64,000 nt of DNA from assembly GCF_018599185.1 (NCBI RefSeq), contig NZ_JAHFVL010000002.1:558001-622000 (forward strand). Reading direction: 5' to 3'. Below are positions 13,955-25,805 of this stretch, piece by piece. This DNA is from Rhodanobacter sp. LX-99. Lineage in GTDB: Bacteria; Pseudomonadota; Gammaproteobacteria; Xanthomonadales; Rhodanobacteraceae. Positions within the stretch are counted from its first letter, which is position 1. Every line of letters starts with the position of its first letter. The position numbers and the translations under genes were made by a program. A model generated the notes under the pieces. It was not told the DNA's origin. It saw only the letters and a list, made by a program, of their open reading frames with translations, and did not search any database.

Positions 13955-14031
13955 GCGCCTGTAGCTCAACCGGATAGAGCATCGGCCTTCTAAGCCGACG
14001 GTTGCAGGTTCGAGTCCTGTCTGGCGCACCA
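13955..14031 (+). tRNA. tRNA-Arg(TCT)
   Basis: 77 nt with anticodon stem TCGGC/GCCGA, loop CTTCTAA (anticodon TCT) and encoded CCA. The acceptor stem GCGCCTG/CTGGCGC has a T-T mismatch at pair 6-67; the rest of the fold is normal. Confidence 0.95.
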
Positions 14032-14044
14032 GTATCAGGTCGAT

Positions 14045-14122
14045 GGTGGATGTAGCTCAGCTGGTTAGAGTCCCGGATTGTGATTCCGGTTGTCGTGGGT
14101 TCGAATCCCATCATCCACCCCA
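14045..14122 (+). tRNA. tRNA-His(GTG)
   Basis: Acceptor GTGGATG/CATCCAC with anticodon GTG and encoded CCA. The base before the stem (14045) is G and the discriminator is C, giving the G-1:C73 pair that identifies tRNA-His. Confidence 0.97.
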
Positions 14123-14142
14123 GTTTCAAACCCAGGTTTCCT

Positions 14143-14218
<76 letters not shown>

Positions 14219-14224
14219 ATCGAC

Positions 14225-14254
14225 AAAACGCCGATCGCTTGCGATCGGCGTTTT
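14225..14254. terminator. Terminator of the five-tRNA operon
   Basis: A 14-bp perfect inverted repeat (AAAACGCCGATCGC, TT, and its complement) ends in TTTT. It starts 7 bp after tRNA-Lys(CTT). The A and T ends make it work on either strand. Confidence 0.85.
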
Positions 14255-14489
14255 GCTTTGCGCAGCCGGAACGGCGGCGCGACACGTCGGCGGTGCCGCG
14301 ATTCGCAGCCGCCAACGCTTGTGCTGCAAGGTCGTGCAACCGTAAAATGGTCCGCTTTCGTATAAGGGAATCATCGACTTAGGCGGGCGTGGCCGCGGGC
14401 ATGGGGATGAGGCGCTTGCGGAATTGCTCCGGCAGGTGACAATCGGTTTCAGAATCCGGTGGTTACGCGCGTTTGACGAGGGTGGCAAG

Positions 14490-14575
<86 letters not shown>

Positions 14576-14663
14576 ACCCTGTTGATTTCTTTGTTTTTCG
14601 GGCGGCACGGCCGCCATGGCGCCTGTGGCAGGCCCACAACATCAGGTAGTACCAGGAGACGTC

Positions 14664-15956
14664 ATGCAGGTTTCGGTTGAGAACATCGGCACGCTCGAGC
14701 GCAAGCTCACGGTGAAATTTCCCGCGGAGCGGTTCGAGACGCAGGTGAGCGCGCGCATCGCGGAGATGGGCCGCACGGTTCGCCTGAAGGGTTTCCGTCC
14801 GGGCAAGGTACCGACGACGGTGATCAAGCAGCGTTTCGGCGACCAGGTCCGTGGCGAAGTTTTGTCCGACCTGATCGGCAGCACGCTGCGCGAGGCGGTG
14901 GCGCAGGAAAAGCTGCAGCCGATCGCCAATCCGGCGATCGACACCACCGGCCAGCCGGAAAACGGTGAAATCGCCTATACCGCGACGTTCGAAATCATGC
15001 CGGAGTTCCCGCTGGTCGACGTGGCTGCGCTCGAGATCAGCCGTCCGATGGCGGTGGTGACCGATGCCGACATCGACAAGATGCTGGAGACCCTGCGCCA
15101 GCAGCGCCGCAGCTTCGACGAGGTGGATCGTGCCTCGGCCGAGGGCGACTTCGTGATGTTCGAGTACTCGGCCGAAGCCGGCGACTACCGCTTCCCGGCC
15201 GAGGGTCTGGAGCGTGCCGGCAGCGTGCTGGGTTCGGGCACCCTGTTCAAGGCGCTGGACGAGGCGCTGATTGGCCGCAAGGCGGGCGACAGTTTCGAGA
15301 CCGAAATTGCCTTTCCGGAAGATTTCCGCAACGCGCAGCTGGCGGGCAAGACTGCCGGGGTCAGCTTCAGCATCCTGAAGGTGCAGGAACCGAAGCTGCC
15401 CGAGATCGACGCCGAGTTTGCGAAGTTGTTCGGCATCGCGGACGGCGACCTGGAGACGTTCCGCAAGGAAGTTCGTGCGAACCTCGAGCGTGAGCTGAAG
15501 GCGGCGCTGATGGCGCGCCTGAAATCCGAAGTTGCCGAGAAATTGTCCACGGCCCACGCCGAGTTGGACGTGCCGAAGCTGATGGTACAGTCCGAGGCGC
15601 GCAACATGGCCGCCGGCAGCGTGCCGCAGGGCCAGCAGCCACCGCCGCAGCTGGTCGAGGCCGCCATGCCGATCGCGCGCAAGCGGGTGATCGCCGGCCT
15701 GCTGATGGGCGAGATTGCCCGCAAGCAGGAGATCAAGATCGACCGCAAACGCATTGCCGAACAGCTCGCCGCGATTGCTTCGACCTATGAAGAGCCGGAG
15801 AAGGTCATTGAACTCTACAACGGCGACCCCCAACTGATGTCCGGGCTGCAGAATCGCGTGATGGAAGATCAGGTGGCCGAGTGGGTGGCGGAGCATGCCA
15901 AGACCACCCAGCTGGACCTGAGCTTCGACGACGTGATGCGCCCAGCCAACGCCTGA
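14664..15956 (+). CDS. tig: Trigger factor
   Basis: Ribosome-bound chaperone and peptidyl-prolyl isomerase that receives nascent chains. The 430-residue protein has the ribosome-binding N domain with FRPGKVP (about 46-52) as its docking loop, an FKBP-like domain (about 150-245) and a helical C-terminal domain. ATG 14664 is preceded by AGGAG with good spacing and begins at conserved sequence; an in-frame ATG 48 bp upstream lacks both. Tig, ClpP, ClpX and Lon lie in the usual order. Confidence 0.96.
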   Translation: MQVSVENIGTLERKLTVKFPAERFETQVSARIAEMGRTVRLKGFRPGKVPTTVIKQRFGDQVRGEVLSDLIGSTLREAVAQEKLQPIANPAIDTTGQPENGEIAYTATFEIMPEFPLVDVAALEISRPMAVVTDADIDKMLETLRQQRRSFDEVDRASAEGDFVMFEYSAEAGDYRFPAEGLERAGSVLGSGTLFKALDEALIGRKAGDSFETEIAFPEDFRNAQLAGKTAGVSFSILKVQEPKLPEIDAEFAKLFGIADGDLETFRKEVRANLERELKAALMARLKSEVAEKLSTAHAELDVPKLMVQSEARNMAAGSVPQGQQPPPQLVEAAMPIARKRVIAGLLMGEIARKQEIKIDRKRIAEQLAAIASTYEEPEKVIELYNGDPQLMSGLQNRVMEDQVAEWVAEHAKTTQLDLSFDDVMRPANA

Positions 15957-15993
15957 GCTGTCCGCCAGGCCCATCAACCGGAGAGCTGCAAGC

Positions 15994-16623
15994 ATGGCCA
16001 TGGATCCGATCCAGAACCTCAATTTGATACCGATGGTCGTCGAGCAGACGGCTCGCGGCGAGCGCTCCTATGACATCTACTCGCGCCTGTTGAAGGAGCG
16101 GGTGGTCTTCCTGGTCGGCGAAGTCAACGATCAGGTCGCCAACGTTATCGTTGCGCAGATGCTGTTCCTGGAGTCGGAGAATCCGGACAAGGACATCAAC
16201 TTCTACATCAACAGCCCCGGCGGTGCGGTCACGGCCGGCCTGGCGATCTACGACACCATGCAGTTCATCAAGCCGAATGTCAGCACGATGTGCATCGGCC
16301 AGGCTTGCAGCATGGGTTCGTTCCTGTTGATGGCGGGCGCCAAGGGCAAGCGTTTCGCCCTGCCGAACTCGCGGATCATGATCCACCAGCCTTCCGGCGG
16401 CGCGCAGGGCCAGGCGACCGACATCGAGATCCAGGCGCGCGAGATCCTGTACGTGCGCGAGCGCCTGAACAGGCTGTATGTCGAGCACACCGGCCAGCCG
16501 ATCGAGAAGATCGAGCTGGACATGGAGCGCGACCGCTTCATGAGCGCCGCCGACGCCAAGGCCTATGGCCTGATCGACGAAGTGCTCGACAAGCGCGCCG
16601 GCGAGACGGTGAAATCGGCCTGA
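15994..16623 (+). CDS. clpP: ATP-dependent Clp protease proteolytic subunit
   Basis: Forms the 14-mer peptidase chamber that works with ClpX (and ClpA). The 209 residues contain the full catalytic triad: S106 in [10 protein letters not shown]131 in MIHQPSGG and D180 in MERDRFMS. The N-terminal 15-20 residues are probably removed by autoprocessing, as in the family. A GGAGAG ribosome-binding site precedes the start. clpX follows after 109 bp. Confidence 0.98.
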   Translation: MAMDPIQNLNLIPMVVEQTARGERSYDIYSRLLKERVVFLVGEVNDQVANVIVAQMLFLESENPDKDINFYINSPGGAVTAGLAIYDTMQFIKPNVSTMCIGQACSMGSFLLMAGAKGKRFALPNSRIMIHQPSGGAQGQATDIEIQAREILYVRERLNRLYVEHTGQPIEKIELDMERDRFMSAADAKAYGLIDEVLDKRAGETVKSA

Positions 16624-16732
16624 TTCACAGGTTGTACCCCAGAGTCGCGAGATGGGCTCTGCGTCTGCAGGCAGACGCGGAGCCCTGTGTTATTCTCGCG
16701 ACGCATCCAGATTTACCAGCGGGATCGAGAGT

Positions 16733-18025
<1,293 letters not shown>

Positions 18026-18049
18026 CCCTGTAGCCCCTCTGCGGCGACG

Positions 18050-18086
18050 ACGGCTCCGGTGACTTCGCCGGGGCCGTTCTGTTTTT
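18050..18086 (+). terminator. clpX terminator
   Basis: A 10-bp stem (ACGGCTCCGG/CCGGGGCCGT, one G-T pair) with an 8-nt loop is followed by TCTGTTTTT. It starts 25 bp after the clpX stop and separates clpPX from lon. Confidence 0.85.
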
Positions 18087-18196
18087 GGCGGGCCGCCTGC
18101 CTTGAGTAGGCTCCCGGTCGCCTCCACTTGACGAGTTGACAGGCCCGGCGCAGTGTCGGGACGAAACCAGATCCGAATCCGAGGGACTCCTCTTTC

Positions 18197-20677
18197 ATGG
18201 CCAAGAACGCCCCCCTTCCTGTTGCGCTGGACGCTCTGCCGGTGTTGCCGTTGCGCGACGTGGTGGTTTATCCGCACATGGTCATCCCGTTGTTTGTCGG
18301 TCGCGATAAGTCCATGCGTGCGCTGGAGCGCGCGATGGAAGGCGAACGGCAGATCCTGCTGGTCGCGCAGAAGAGCCCGGATATCGACGATCCGGAGATC
18401 GCCGACCTGCACCAGGTCGGCACGCTGGCCGGCGTGCTGCAGCTGCTGAAATTGCCCGATGGCACGGTCAAGGTGCTGGTCGAGGGCCAGTCGCGCGTGG
18501 CGGTCGAGGATTTCAAGGAAGCAGACGGCATGCTGACCGCCCGTTCGCGCGTGATCGAGCCGGTCTACAACGCGAAGGAGCGCGAGCTCGACGTGGTCTC
18601 GCGCACGCTGATTTCGCTGTTCGAGCAGCTGGTCAAGCAGAGCCGCAAGCTGCCGCCGGAAGTGCTGGCGAGCCTGTCCGGCATCGACGATCCGTCGCGC
18701 GTGGCCGATTCCATCGCCGCGCACCTGTCCGTGCGCATGGCCGACAAGCAGAAGGTGCTGGAGACCGCCGACGTCGGCCAGCGGCTGGAGCTGCTGATCG
18801 GCCTGGTCGATGGCGAGATGGACCTGCAGCAGGTGGAGAAGCGCATCCGCGGCCGGGTCAAGTCGCAGATGGAGAAGAGCCAGCGCGAGTACTACCTCAA
18901 CGAGCAGATGAAGGCGATCCAGAAGGAGCTCGGCGACAGCGAGGATGGCCCGAACGAGGTCGAGGAACTGCAGAAGAAGATCGAGGGTTCCGGCATGCCC
19001 AAGGCCGTGCTGACCAAGGCGCGGCAGGAGTTCAGCAAGCTCAAGCAGATGTCGCCGATGTCGGCCGAGGCCACCGTGGTGCGCAACTACCTCGACTGGC
19101 TGGTCGGCGTGCCGTGGAAGAAACGCAGCAAGGTGCGCAAGGACCTGCAGCTGGCGCAGGAAGTGCTCGACGCCGACCACTTCGGCCTGGAAAAGGTCAA
19201 GGACCGCATCCTGGAATACCTCGCCGTGCAGCAGCGCGTATCGGTGATGAAGGGACCGATCCTGTGCCTGGTCGGTCCGCCCGGCGTGGGCAAGACCTCG
19301 CTGGGGCAGTCGATCGCCAAGGCGACCAACCGGAAATTCGTGCGCATGAGTCTCGGCGGGGTGCGCGACGAAGCCGAGATCCGCGGCCATCGACGCACGT
19401 ATATCGGCTCGATGCCCGGTCGCATCGTGCAGAACATCAACAAGGTCGGGACCAAGAATCCGCTGTTCGTGCTGGACGAGATCGACAAGATGTCGATGGA
19501 CTTCCGCGGCGACCCGTCGTCGGCGCTGCTGGAAGTGCTCGATCCGGAACAGAACCATGCGTTCAACGATCATTACCTCGAGGTCGACCTGGACCTGTCC
19601 GAGGTGATGTGGATCGCCACGGCGAATTCGCTGAACATTCCCGGTCCGCTGCTCGACCGCATGGAGGTCATCCGCATCCCCGGCTACACCGAGGACGAGA
19701 AGCTCGGCATCGCTCAGAAATATCTGCTGTCGAAGCAGCTCAAGGCGAATGGCCTGAAGCCGGAGGAGCTCAGCGTCACCGAAGACGCATTGCGTGACAT
19801 CGTGCGCTACTACACGCGCGAGTCCGGTGTGCGCAACCTGGAGCGCGAAATCTCCAAGATCTGCCGCAAGGTGGTCAAGGAACTGACCCTGGGTCAGGTG
19901 AAGAAGGCCAAGGCGAAGGCGGCGCCCGCGCCCGCGAAGACGGCCAGAAGCAAGGCGAAGAACGGCGTCGGCAAGGTCAAGGTGGATTCGGCCAACCTCG
20001 ATCAGTACCTGGGTGTGCGCCGGTTCGATTTCGGCCGCAAGGAACTGCAGAACGAAGTCGGCCTGGTCACCGGGCTGGCCTGGACCCAGGTCGGCGGCGA
20101 GCTGCTCAGCATCGAAGCCTCGGTGGTGGCCGGCAAGGGCAGGCTGGTGCACACCGGCCAGCTTGGCGACGTGATGAAGGAATCCATCCAGGCGGCGCTG
20201 TCGGTAGTGCGCGCGCGTGCCGACCAGTTGGGCATCGATCCGGAATTCCACCAGAAGCTCGACGTGCATATCCACGTGCCGGAGGGCGCCACGCCGAAGG
20301 ACGGCCCCAGTGCGGGCATCGCCATGTGCACGGCGCTGGTCTCCGTGCTGACCAAGGTGCCGGTGCGCTCCGAAGTGGCGATGACCGGCGAGATCACCTT
20401 GCGCGGTCGCGTGCTGCCGATCGGCGGCCTCAAGGAAAAACTGCTGGCGGCGCATCGCGGCGGGATTACCACGGTGATCATCCCGGAGGACAACAAGAAG
20501 GATCTCGCCGACATGCCGACCAACATCACCTCGTCGCTGGAGATCCATCCGGTTCGCTGGATCGACGAAGTGCTGGATATCGCACTGGAGCGCCCGCTGC
20601 AGCCGAACCCGGCCAAGGACAGCCCTCCTGCCGCCGTGGCCGGCGAGCCGACGGAAGGGCACTCGCTGACGCACTGA
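18197..20677 (+). CDS. lon: ATP-dependent protease Lon
   Basis: Cytosolic AAA+ serine protease for misfolded and regulatory proteins. The 826 residues hold the Lon N domain (about 12-205), a coiled coil, Walker A GPPGVGKT (360-367), Walker B LFVLDEID and a C-terminal protease domain with the S705-K748 dyad (KDGPSAG and [10 protein letters not shown]). Between the ATPase and protease domains (about 568-598) lies a Lys/Ala/Pro-rich linker absent from E. coli Lon, which accounts for much of the extra length. The region upstream may carry heat-shock control, but I see no clear sigma-32 promoter. Confidence 0.97.
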   Translation: MAKNAPLPVALDALPVLPLRDVVVYPHMVIPLFVGRDKSMRALERAMEGERQILLVAQKSPDIDDPEIADLHQVGTLAGVLQLLKLPDGTVKVLVEGQSRVAVEDFKEADGMLTARSRVIEPVYNAKERELDVVSRTLISLFEQLVKQSRKLPPEVLASLSGIDDPSRVADSIAAHLSVRMADKQKVLETADVGQRLELLIGLVDGEMDLQQVEKRIRGRVKSQMEKSQREYYLNEQMKAIQKELGDSEDGPNEVEELQKKIEGSGMPKAVLTKARQEFSKLKQMSPMSAEATVVRNYLDWLVGVPWKKRSKVRKDLQLAQEVLDADHFGLEKVKDRILEYLAVQQRVSVMKGPILCLVGPPGVGKTSLGQSIAKATNRKFVRMSLGGVRDEAEIRGHRRTYIGSMPGRIVQNINKVGTKNPLFVLDEIDKMSMDFRGDPSSALLEVLDPEQNHAFNDHYLEVDLDLSEVMWIATANSLNIPGPLLDRMEVIRIPGYTEDEKLGIAQKYLLSKQLKANGLKPEELSVTEDALRDIVRYYTRESGVRNLEREISKICRKVVKELTLGQVKKAKAKAAPAPAKTARSKAKNGVGKVKVDSANLDQYLGVRRFDFGRKELQNEVGLVTGLAWTQVGGELLSIEASVVAGKGRLVHTGQLGDVMKESIQAALSVVRARADQLGIDPEFHQKLDVHIHVPEGATPKDGPSAGIAMCTALVSVLTKVPVRSEVAMTGEITLRGRVLPIGGLKEKLLAAHRGGITTVIIPEDNKKDLADMPTNITSSLEIHPVRWIDEVLDIALERPLQPNPAKDSPPAAVAGEPTEGHSLTH

Positions 20678-21021
20678 TCCGATCGTCGCGTCATCCTGCC
20701 GGTTTTCCATCCAAGGTGTCCTGCTGGGCAGGGCACTTTCTGCTTTTTCGCCGTCGGTCGACGAAGTTTCCGCATAGTCTCCTGGCGCTCGTTTTGCAAG
20801 CGGTTTCGCGAGTCGCCGATCTTCCGGAAACGTTGCTGTGGCTTGTGTTGCGGATTCCGGCAAGGCACTGGTATAAAGGCGATACCGCAGTCCCGGCGTT
20901 GTATGTCAGCGCAGCGATGCGGGGTTGCGTTACGGCCCTGGCAAGAGCCAACCATCCATGCCGGTGCTGTCTCGTCTCCGGACTGGCCGCACTGACGAAA
21001 TCCGAATAAGGGAGTTTTTCA
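20678..21021. other. Non-coding region between lon and hupB
   Basis: This 344-bp stretch holds no open frame with coding character. Apart from the hupB promoter at 20848-20877, which implies a leader of about 135 nt, I see only weak inverted repeats and no clear terminator for lon. Confidence 0.6.
20848..20877 (+). promoter_or_regulatory. Sigma-70 promoter of hupB
   Basis: TTGCGG and TATAAA are separated by 18 bp, about 145 bp before the hupB start codon. The -10 box is close to consensus. Confidence 0.65.
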
Positions 21022-21294
21022 ATGAATAAAACCGATCTGATCAATGCCATCGCCGAAAAGGCCGAGCTGACCAAGGCCGACGCCGGTCGTGCCCTCGAAG
21101 CCTTCTTCGAGACCGTGCAGAAGTCGCTGAAGAAAGGCGAGGATGTCTCGGTGGTGGGCTTCGGTACGTTCACTGTGCGCAAGCGCGCTGCCCGTACCGG
21201 CCGTAACCCGCGTACCAACGAAGCGATCAAGATCAAGGCCTCGAAGGTGCCTGCCTTCAAGGCTGGCAAGACCCTCAAGGATGCCCTAAACTAA
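21022..21294 (+). CDS. hupB: DNA-binding protein HU-beta
   Basis: Small histone-like nucleoid protein that bends DNA as a dimer. The 90 residues begin [20 protein letters not shown] and include the [19 protein letters not shown] beta-arm with the conserved Arg-Asn-Pro tip that intercalates into DNA. Its place directly after lon is conserved in proteobacteria. tRNA-Val starts 19 bp after its stop, so a shared transcript is possible. Confidence 0.97.
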   Translation: MNKTDLINAIAEKAELTKADAGRALEAFFETVQKSLKKGEDVSVVGFGTFTVRKRAARTGRNPRTNEAIKIKASKVPAFKAGKTLKDALN

Positions 21295-21313
21295 GCGGCT
21301 AACGCTTGGTTTC

Positions 21314-21388
<75 letters not shown>

Positions 21389-21397
21389 GAAAAATGC

Positions 21398-21474
21398 GGA
21401 GTGGTAGTTCAGTCGGTTAGAATGCTGGCCTGTCACGCCGGAGGTCGCGGGTTCGAGTCCCGTCCACTCCGCCA
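21398..21474 (+). tRNA. tRNA-Asp(GTC), copy 1
   Basis: 77 nt with acceptor GGAGTGG/CCACTCC, anticodon GTC, discriminator G and encoded CCA. It differs from the second tRNA-Asp of this window (42723-42799) only at one D-loop base (AGTCGG here, AGTTGG there). Confidence 0.97.
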
Positions 21475-21481
21475 CAGTTCG

Positions 21482-21506
21482 CAAGGGCGCCCGTGTGGCG
21501 CCCTTG
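21482..21506. terminator. Terminator after tRNA-Val/tRNA-Asp
   Basis: A 10-bp perfect stem CAAGGGCGCC/GGCGCCCTTG with a 5-nt loop begins 8 bp after tRNA-Asp and is followed by TCATTTG. The T-run is imperfect. Confidence 0.7.
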
Positions 21507-21607
21507 TCATTTGAGCGGCATGTGTCCGCGCAAAAGGACGCATGCCGGCACGGCGGCTTGTGCCAACCGCGCGCCACGCGCTTTCACCATCTTGCGGGAA
21601 GATTTCA

Positions 21608-23509
21608 ATGCTGCAGGCAATGCGTAACAAGATGCACGGATGGCCGTCCATCATTGTGCTTGGCCTCGCCGTCCTGGCGATGTCGCTGTTCGGCATGGAG
21701 AGCTACTTCATGTCGAACGACGATGCCTTCGTGGCGAAGGTCGGCAAGCACGAGATCGACCAGCGCGCATTCCAGGACCGCGTGAACCAGCTGCGGCAGC
21801 AGGCAGCCGAACAGCAGGGCGAGCAGTTCGACTCCAGCGCCTTCGAGAAGAACGAGACCAAGCTGCGCATCCTGGACGGAATGATCGACGAGCAGCTGTT
21901 GCTGCAGGCCAATGCGGACTGGGGCCTGCGGGTTTCGGACCTGGCCATGCGCGACTACATCGCCTCGATCCCGGCGTTCCAGGTCAACGGACAGTTCGAC
22001 GGCACCAGCTACCGTGCGTGGCTCACCAGCCAGTACAAGACGCCGGAAATGTTCGAGAACGAGATCCGCTCGTCATTGGCCGTCCAGTTGTTGCCGTCGG
22101 CGATCAACGACAGCACCATCGCCAGCGACGCCCAGCTCGATCATTTCCTGAAACTGCTGAGCCAGCGCCGCGACCTGCGCTACTTCCAGCTGCCGCGCCC
22201 CGCGCTGGACAACAAGACGGTCGGCGATGCCGAGATCGAAACCTGGTACAAGGCGCACCAGGCCGATTACATGAATCCCGAGCAGGTTTCGGTGAAGTAC
22301 GTCGAAGTCGTCGGCGCCGACCTGCCGCTGGCTGCCGAGCCGAGCGACGACGAGCTGAGGAAGCGCTACGCGAGCGAGAAGCAGCGCTTCGTGCAGCCGG
22401 AACAGCGGCTCGTTTCGCATATCCTGATCAACGTGCCGGCCAACGCCACGCCGGAACAGCAGAAGGCGGCCCTGGCCAAGGCCGAGAAGATCGCGGCGGA
22501 AGCCAACCCGGGCGACTTCGCCAAACTGGCCGAACAGGACTCGCAGGATCTGGGCTCCCGTCGCCTGGGCGGCGACCTGGGCTGGCTGGAAAAAGGCGTG
22601 ACCAACGAGGCCTTCGATTCGGCCCTGTTCGCGATGCAGAAGGGCCAGATCTCCAAGCCGGTGCTGTCGTCCGATGGTTATCACATCATCTGGCTGCGTG
22701 ACGTCCGCAGCGGTGAGTCCAAGCCGTTCGAGGAAGTGCGCGACCAGCTGGTCAAGGAATCGACGGCGGCCGAGCGCGACCGCACGTACAACGAAGTCGC
22801 TGGCAAGATGTCCGACAACACCTACCAGAACCCCACATCGCTGGAGCCGGCATCGGTCGCATTGAAGCTGCCGATCAAGACCACGGCGCTGTTTACGCGC
22901 AAGGGCGGCGAAGGGGTCGCTGCGAATCCGAAGGTCGTCGCCGCGGCGTTCAGCGACGACGTGCTGGTGCAGGGTAACAATTCGGGTCTGATCGATCTGG
23001 GCAACAACCACTCGGTGGTGATCCACGTCGACCAGCACGTGCCGGCAGCCGCCAAGCCGCTCGCGGAAGTGCGCGCCGACGTGCAGCAGAAGATCCTGGA
23101 TGCACGTGCCGCTGCGGTCGAGAAGAAGCAGGCCGACGAGGCACTGGTGCGTCTGCGCAAGGGCGAGCCGATGGAGGACGTGGCGAAGTCGCTGGGTGCC
23201 AGCATCACCACCGTAAACGAGGTGGTCCGGCACGCGCAGATGCCGGAGCCGTTGCTGACCCAGGCATTCCTTCTGCCGCACCCGGCGGCGGGCAAGCCGC
23301 AGTTCGCCGCCGTGGACATGCTGGACGGCTCCTATGTGCTGCTGGCTGTGGACAAGGTGCAGGATGGCGACCTGTCCAAGCTACCGCCGGAGCAGCGTGA
23401 GTCGTTGCGGCAACAGATGGTCCAGGCGTACGGCTATGAAGCGACGCGTGAGCTGATCGACCAGCTCAAGGCGAAGACCAAGATCAAGATCAACCAGCAG
23501 CGGCTGTAA
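21608..23509 (+). CDS. ppiD: Periplasmic folding chaperone PpiD (SurA-type N domain, parvulin domain)
   Basis: Inner-membrane-anchored periplasmic chaperone that helps outer-membrane and secreted proteins leave the Sec translocon. The 633-residue protein starts with MLQAMRNKMHGW and one transmembrane anchor (about 13-31). A SurA_N-like helical region follows, then a parvulin rotamase domain (about 265-365; QRLVSHILI, GGDLGWLEKG, SDGYHIIWLRDV) and a long C-terminal chaperone region. ATG 21608 gives the family start. It follows hupB, as in E. coli, with two tRNAs between. Confidence 0.93.
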   Translation: MLQAMRNKMHGWPSIIVLGLAVLAMSLFGMESYFMSNDDAFVAKVGKHEIDQRAFQDRVNQLRQQAAEQQGEQFDSSAFEKNETKLRILDGMIDEQLLLQANADWGLRVSDLAMRDYIASIPAFQVNGQFDGTSYRAWLTSQYKTPEMFENEIRSSLAVQLLPSAINDSTIASDAQLDHFLKLLSQRRDLRYFQLPRPALDNKTVGDAEIETWYKAHQADYMNPEQVSVKYVEVVGADLPLAAEPSDDELRKRYASEKQRFVQPEQRLVSHILINVPANATPEQQKAALAKAEKIAAEANPGDFAKLAEQDSQDLGSRRLGGDLGWLEKGVTNEAFDSALFAMQKGQISKPVLSSDGYHIIWLRDVRSGESKPFEEVRDQLVKESTAAERDRTYNEVAGKMSDNTYQNPTSLEPASVALKLPIKTTALFTRKGGEGVAANPKVVAAAFSDDVLVQGNNSGLIDLGNNHSVVIHVDQHVPAAAKPLAEVRADVQQKILDARAAAVEKKQADEALVRLRKGEPMEDVAKSLGASITTVNEVVRHAQMPEPLLTQAFLLPHPAAGKPQFAAVDMLDGSYVLLAVDKVQDGDLSKLPPEQRESLRQQMVQAYGYEATRELIDQLKAKTKIKINQQRL

Positions 23510-23543
23510 GCGCGTCGGCCGACTCGCGCAGTCGGTGTCGTGC

Positions 23544-23574
23544 GAAGAGGGGCGGCCAATGGCCGCCCCTCTTC
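23544..23574. terminator. Bidirectional terminator between ppiD and mltD
   Basis: A 14-bp perfect inverted repeat (GAAGAGGGGCGGCC, AAT, and its complement) lies between the convergent stop codons of ppiD and mltD. Confidence 0.85.
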
Positions 23575-23594
23575 GTTGATGGTGCCGGTCAGGC

Positions 23595-24794
23595 CTAGTT
23601 GGGTGCGCTTACCGTCAGTGTCTGGCCGGGCTTCAACGTATGGCTGCTCAGGTGGTTCCAGCGCTGCAACTGGCTGACGTCGACCGAGTAGTCGCGGGCG
23701 ATCTGCCACAGGTTGTCGCCGCGTTTCACGGTGTGGGTCATCCGCGCCGCCTTCTTGTCGGAGACGAGACCGGCCGCCGCGCCGGAGCCGGCGCTGGCCA
23801 GGAGATCGTCGTCGCTGCTGCTGGCGTGTTCCAGCAAGGCATCGTGGAACTGGCGGGCGTGTTTGGCGGGCAGGAGCAGGTACGAAGTGACGTTGGCGTC
23901 GATCATGTTGCTGCGAAACGCCGGATTGAGGTGCTTCAGTGCCTCCACCGACATGCCTGCATGGTCGGCCGCCCGCGCGACCGGCATCGAACGGGATATC
24001 TCGGTCTGCACCAGGTGCTGTTCGCCTGGCAGCGTGGGCAGACTGACATTGAAGCGCTCCGGCTCGCGCACCACGCAGGCTATCCCCAGCAGCTTGGTCA
24101 GATGTTCGCGGGTTACCTTGCGCACCGGCCAGTGGGGAATGGCGGGCTGCTCCGCCGGCTTGCCGTGCGTCCGGATGATCCTGCGTATCGCGAACTCACC
24201 GGCGTTGTAGGCGTAATCGGCCACCCGCCAGTCGTTGAACTGGTCGTGGTACTGCTCGAGCAGCTTCATCACGGCATTGGCGGCGGCAGGGACGTCGAGG
24301 CGGCCGTCGTAGTGGCCGTCGACGCGCAGTCCCATGGCACCGGCAGTCACCGGCATGATCTGCCACATGCCGGCCGGCCGACGCTTGTGGGCGGGCCCTG
24401 GCTGGAAGTGGCTTTCCACCCAGGGCAACAGCACGAATTCACCCGCGACGTCGTAGCGGTCGGCCACTTGCTGCACATAGACCAGGCGCGGCAACACGGC
24501 CTGCAACTGGCTTTCGAACTGCTGCGGATGGCGCGTATACCGTTTGGCCCAGGCCAATACCGCCGGGTCGGCGTCACAACCGGGCATGGCAAAGCTGCTG
24601 CGCAGCCGGTCCCAGACGTCGGTTCCTGGCGATGGCGCAGGCGGTTCGCTGGTCGGTGGAGCGGTCTCGGGTGCGGCAATGGTTGCTGACGAGGGTTCAC
24701 CGCTCGGTCGCTGCGCTGTCTGTGGTGGCACTCCGGCACAGGCAGCCAGCGCGAGCGACAGGAGCAACGGCAGGAGTCGAATGTGCTGCCTCAT
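23595..24794 (-). CDS. mltD: Membrane-bound lytic murein transglycosylase D
   Basis: Lipoprotein that cleaves peptidoglycan glycan strands. From the ATG whose first base is 24794 it encodes 399 residues: signal peptide with lipobox LAAC (Cys19), a Pro/Ser-rich spacer, an SLT (GH23) domain with catalytic Glu127 in LLPWVESHF, and a C-terminal LysM domain (about 351-398). Many MltDs have two or more LysM repeats; only one is clear here. The start overlaps the gloB stop by 4 bp, as in the conserved gloB-mltD pair. Confidence 0.94.
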   Translation of the reverse strand: MRQHIRLLPLLLSLALAACAGVPPQTAQRPSGEPSSATIAAPETAPPTSEPPAPSPGTDVWDRLRSSFAMPGCDADPAVLAWAKRYTRHPQQFESQLQAVLPRLVYVQQVADRYDVAGEFVLLPWVESHFQPGPAHKRRPAGMWQIMPVTAGAMGLRVDGHYDGRLDVPAAANAVMKLLEQYHDQFNDWRVADYAYNAGEFAIRRIIRTHGKPAEQPAIPHWPVRKVTREHLTKLLGIACVVREPERFNVSLPTLPGEQHLVQTEISRSMPVARAADHAGMSVEALKHLNPAFRSNMIDANVTSYLLLPAKHARQFHDALLEHASSSDDDLLASAGSGAAAGLVSDKKAARMTHTVKRGDNLWQIARDYSVDVSQLQRWNHLSSHTLKPGQTLTVSAPN

Positions 24795-25555
24795 CCGTGG
24801 AACCCATCCTTGGCGCTGCGCACGGTGGCAAAACGGGTCACCCGGTCGTCGCCGCTGCCTTGCTGCCGGCACCACGCGATGACGGCGTCGGTGTCGGTCC
24901 GCAGGAACGGGTTGGTCGCCAGCTCGCGGGCAAGCGGCACCGGCAGCGTGGGCTGGAGGCGTCGGCGCAGCGCGGCGACTTCCTGCAGCCGTTGCTGCAG
25001 TTCGGGATTGGCCGGTTCGATGGTGCGCGCAAAGCGTCCATTCGCTTCGGTGTACTCGTGCCCGCCGCAGACCAGGGTTTCCCCCGGCAGTTGCGACAGG
25101 CGATCCAGCGAGGCGAGCATCTGCGCCGGCGTGCCTTCGAACAGACGGCCGCAGCCCAGGCTGAACAAGGTATCGCCGCACAGCAGCAGGCCGGCTCCGA
25201 CGTAGGCCACATGGCTGAGGGTGTGGCCCGGGATCGCGATCACCTCGAAGCGCATGGACGGCGCAGTCAGTTCGACCCGATCGCCGTCGCGTACCCGCTG
25301 GGTGGCCTCGCCGATGCGTTCATCGACGGGTGCATAAACCGGCACGTCGTGGCGTGCGCGCAAGGCCGGCACGCCGCCGACGTGGTCGGGATGGTGATGG
25401 GTCAGCAGAATCGCGCGCAGCTGCAACCGATGCGCCGCCAGCGCCTGCTCGACGACTTCGGCATCACCCGGATCGACGACGATCGCGTTGCCATCGTCGT
25501 CATGCAGCAGCCAGATGTAGTTGTCGGCCAGCGCCGGTAACGGTAGGAGATGCAA
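24791..25555 (-). CDS. gloB: Hydroxyacylglutathione hydrolase (glyoxalase II)
   Basis: Hydrolyses S-lactoylglutathione to D-lactate and glutathione in methylglyoxal detoxification. The metallo-beta-lactamase fold is shown by THHHPDHVGG (H53, H55, D57, H58), GHTLSHV, CGDTLFSLGCGR and GGHEYTEAN. I choose the TTG at 25555: it gives a 254-residue protein beginning at the conserved HLLPLPALADNYIW and has a GGAG ribosome-binding site 6 nt upstream. The in-frame ATG at 25627 adds 24 unconserved residues and lacks a ribosome-binding site. Confidence 0.93.
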   Translation of the reverse strand: MHLLPLPALADNYIWLLHDDDGNAIVVDPGDAEVVEQALAAHRLQLRAILLTHHHPDHVGGVPALRARHDVPVYAPVDERIGEATQRVRDGDRVELTAPSMRFEVIAIPGHTLSHVAYVGAGLLLCGDTLFSLGCGRLFEGTPAQMLASLDRLSQLPGETLVCGGHEYTEANGRFARTIEPANPELQQRLQEVAALRRRLQPTLPVPLARELATNPFLRTDTDAVIAWCRQQGSGDDRVTRFATVRSAKDGFHG

Positions 25556-25805
25556 GATGGGCTCCGCTGCGTTTGAGGAATATCCGGCGGGCCGGCGTTT
25601 TCCCTGTGGAACGACAGACGCAGCCATCCGGGGCGCGCATGAGGCGGTCGACTATAAATTGGCATGGCTGCCGGCTCGTTAGCAGAACGTTAACCAGTCG
25701 GGCGACTGTTCAGCAGCGTGCGGCAGTTCCACCTCGCCTGCGACCTGCTGCCGGATGTCGTCAACCGTTACACTCTGGGCACAGATCAGAGACCGGACGG
25801 GTTGC

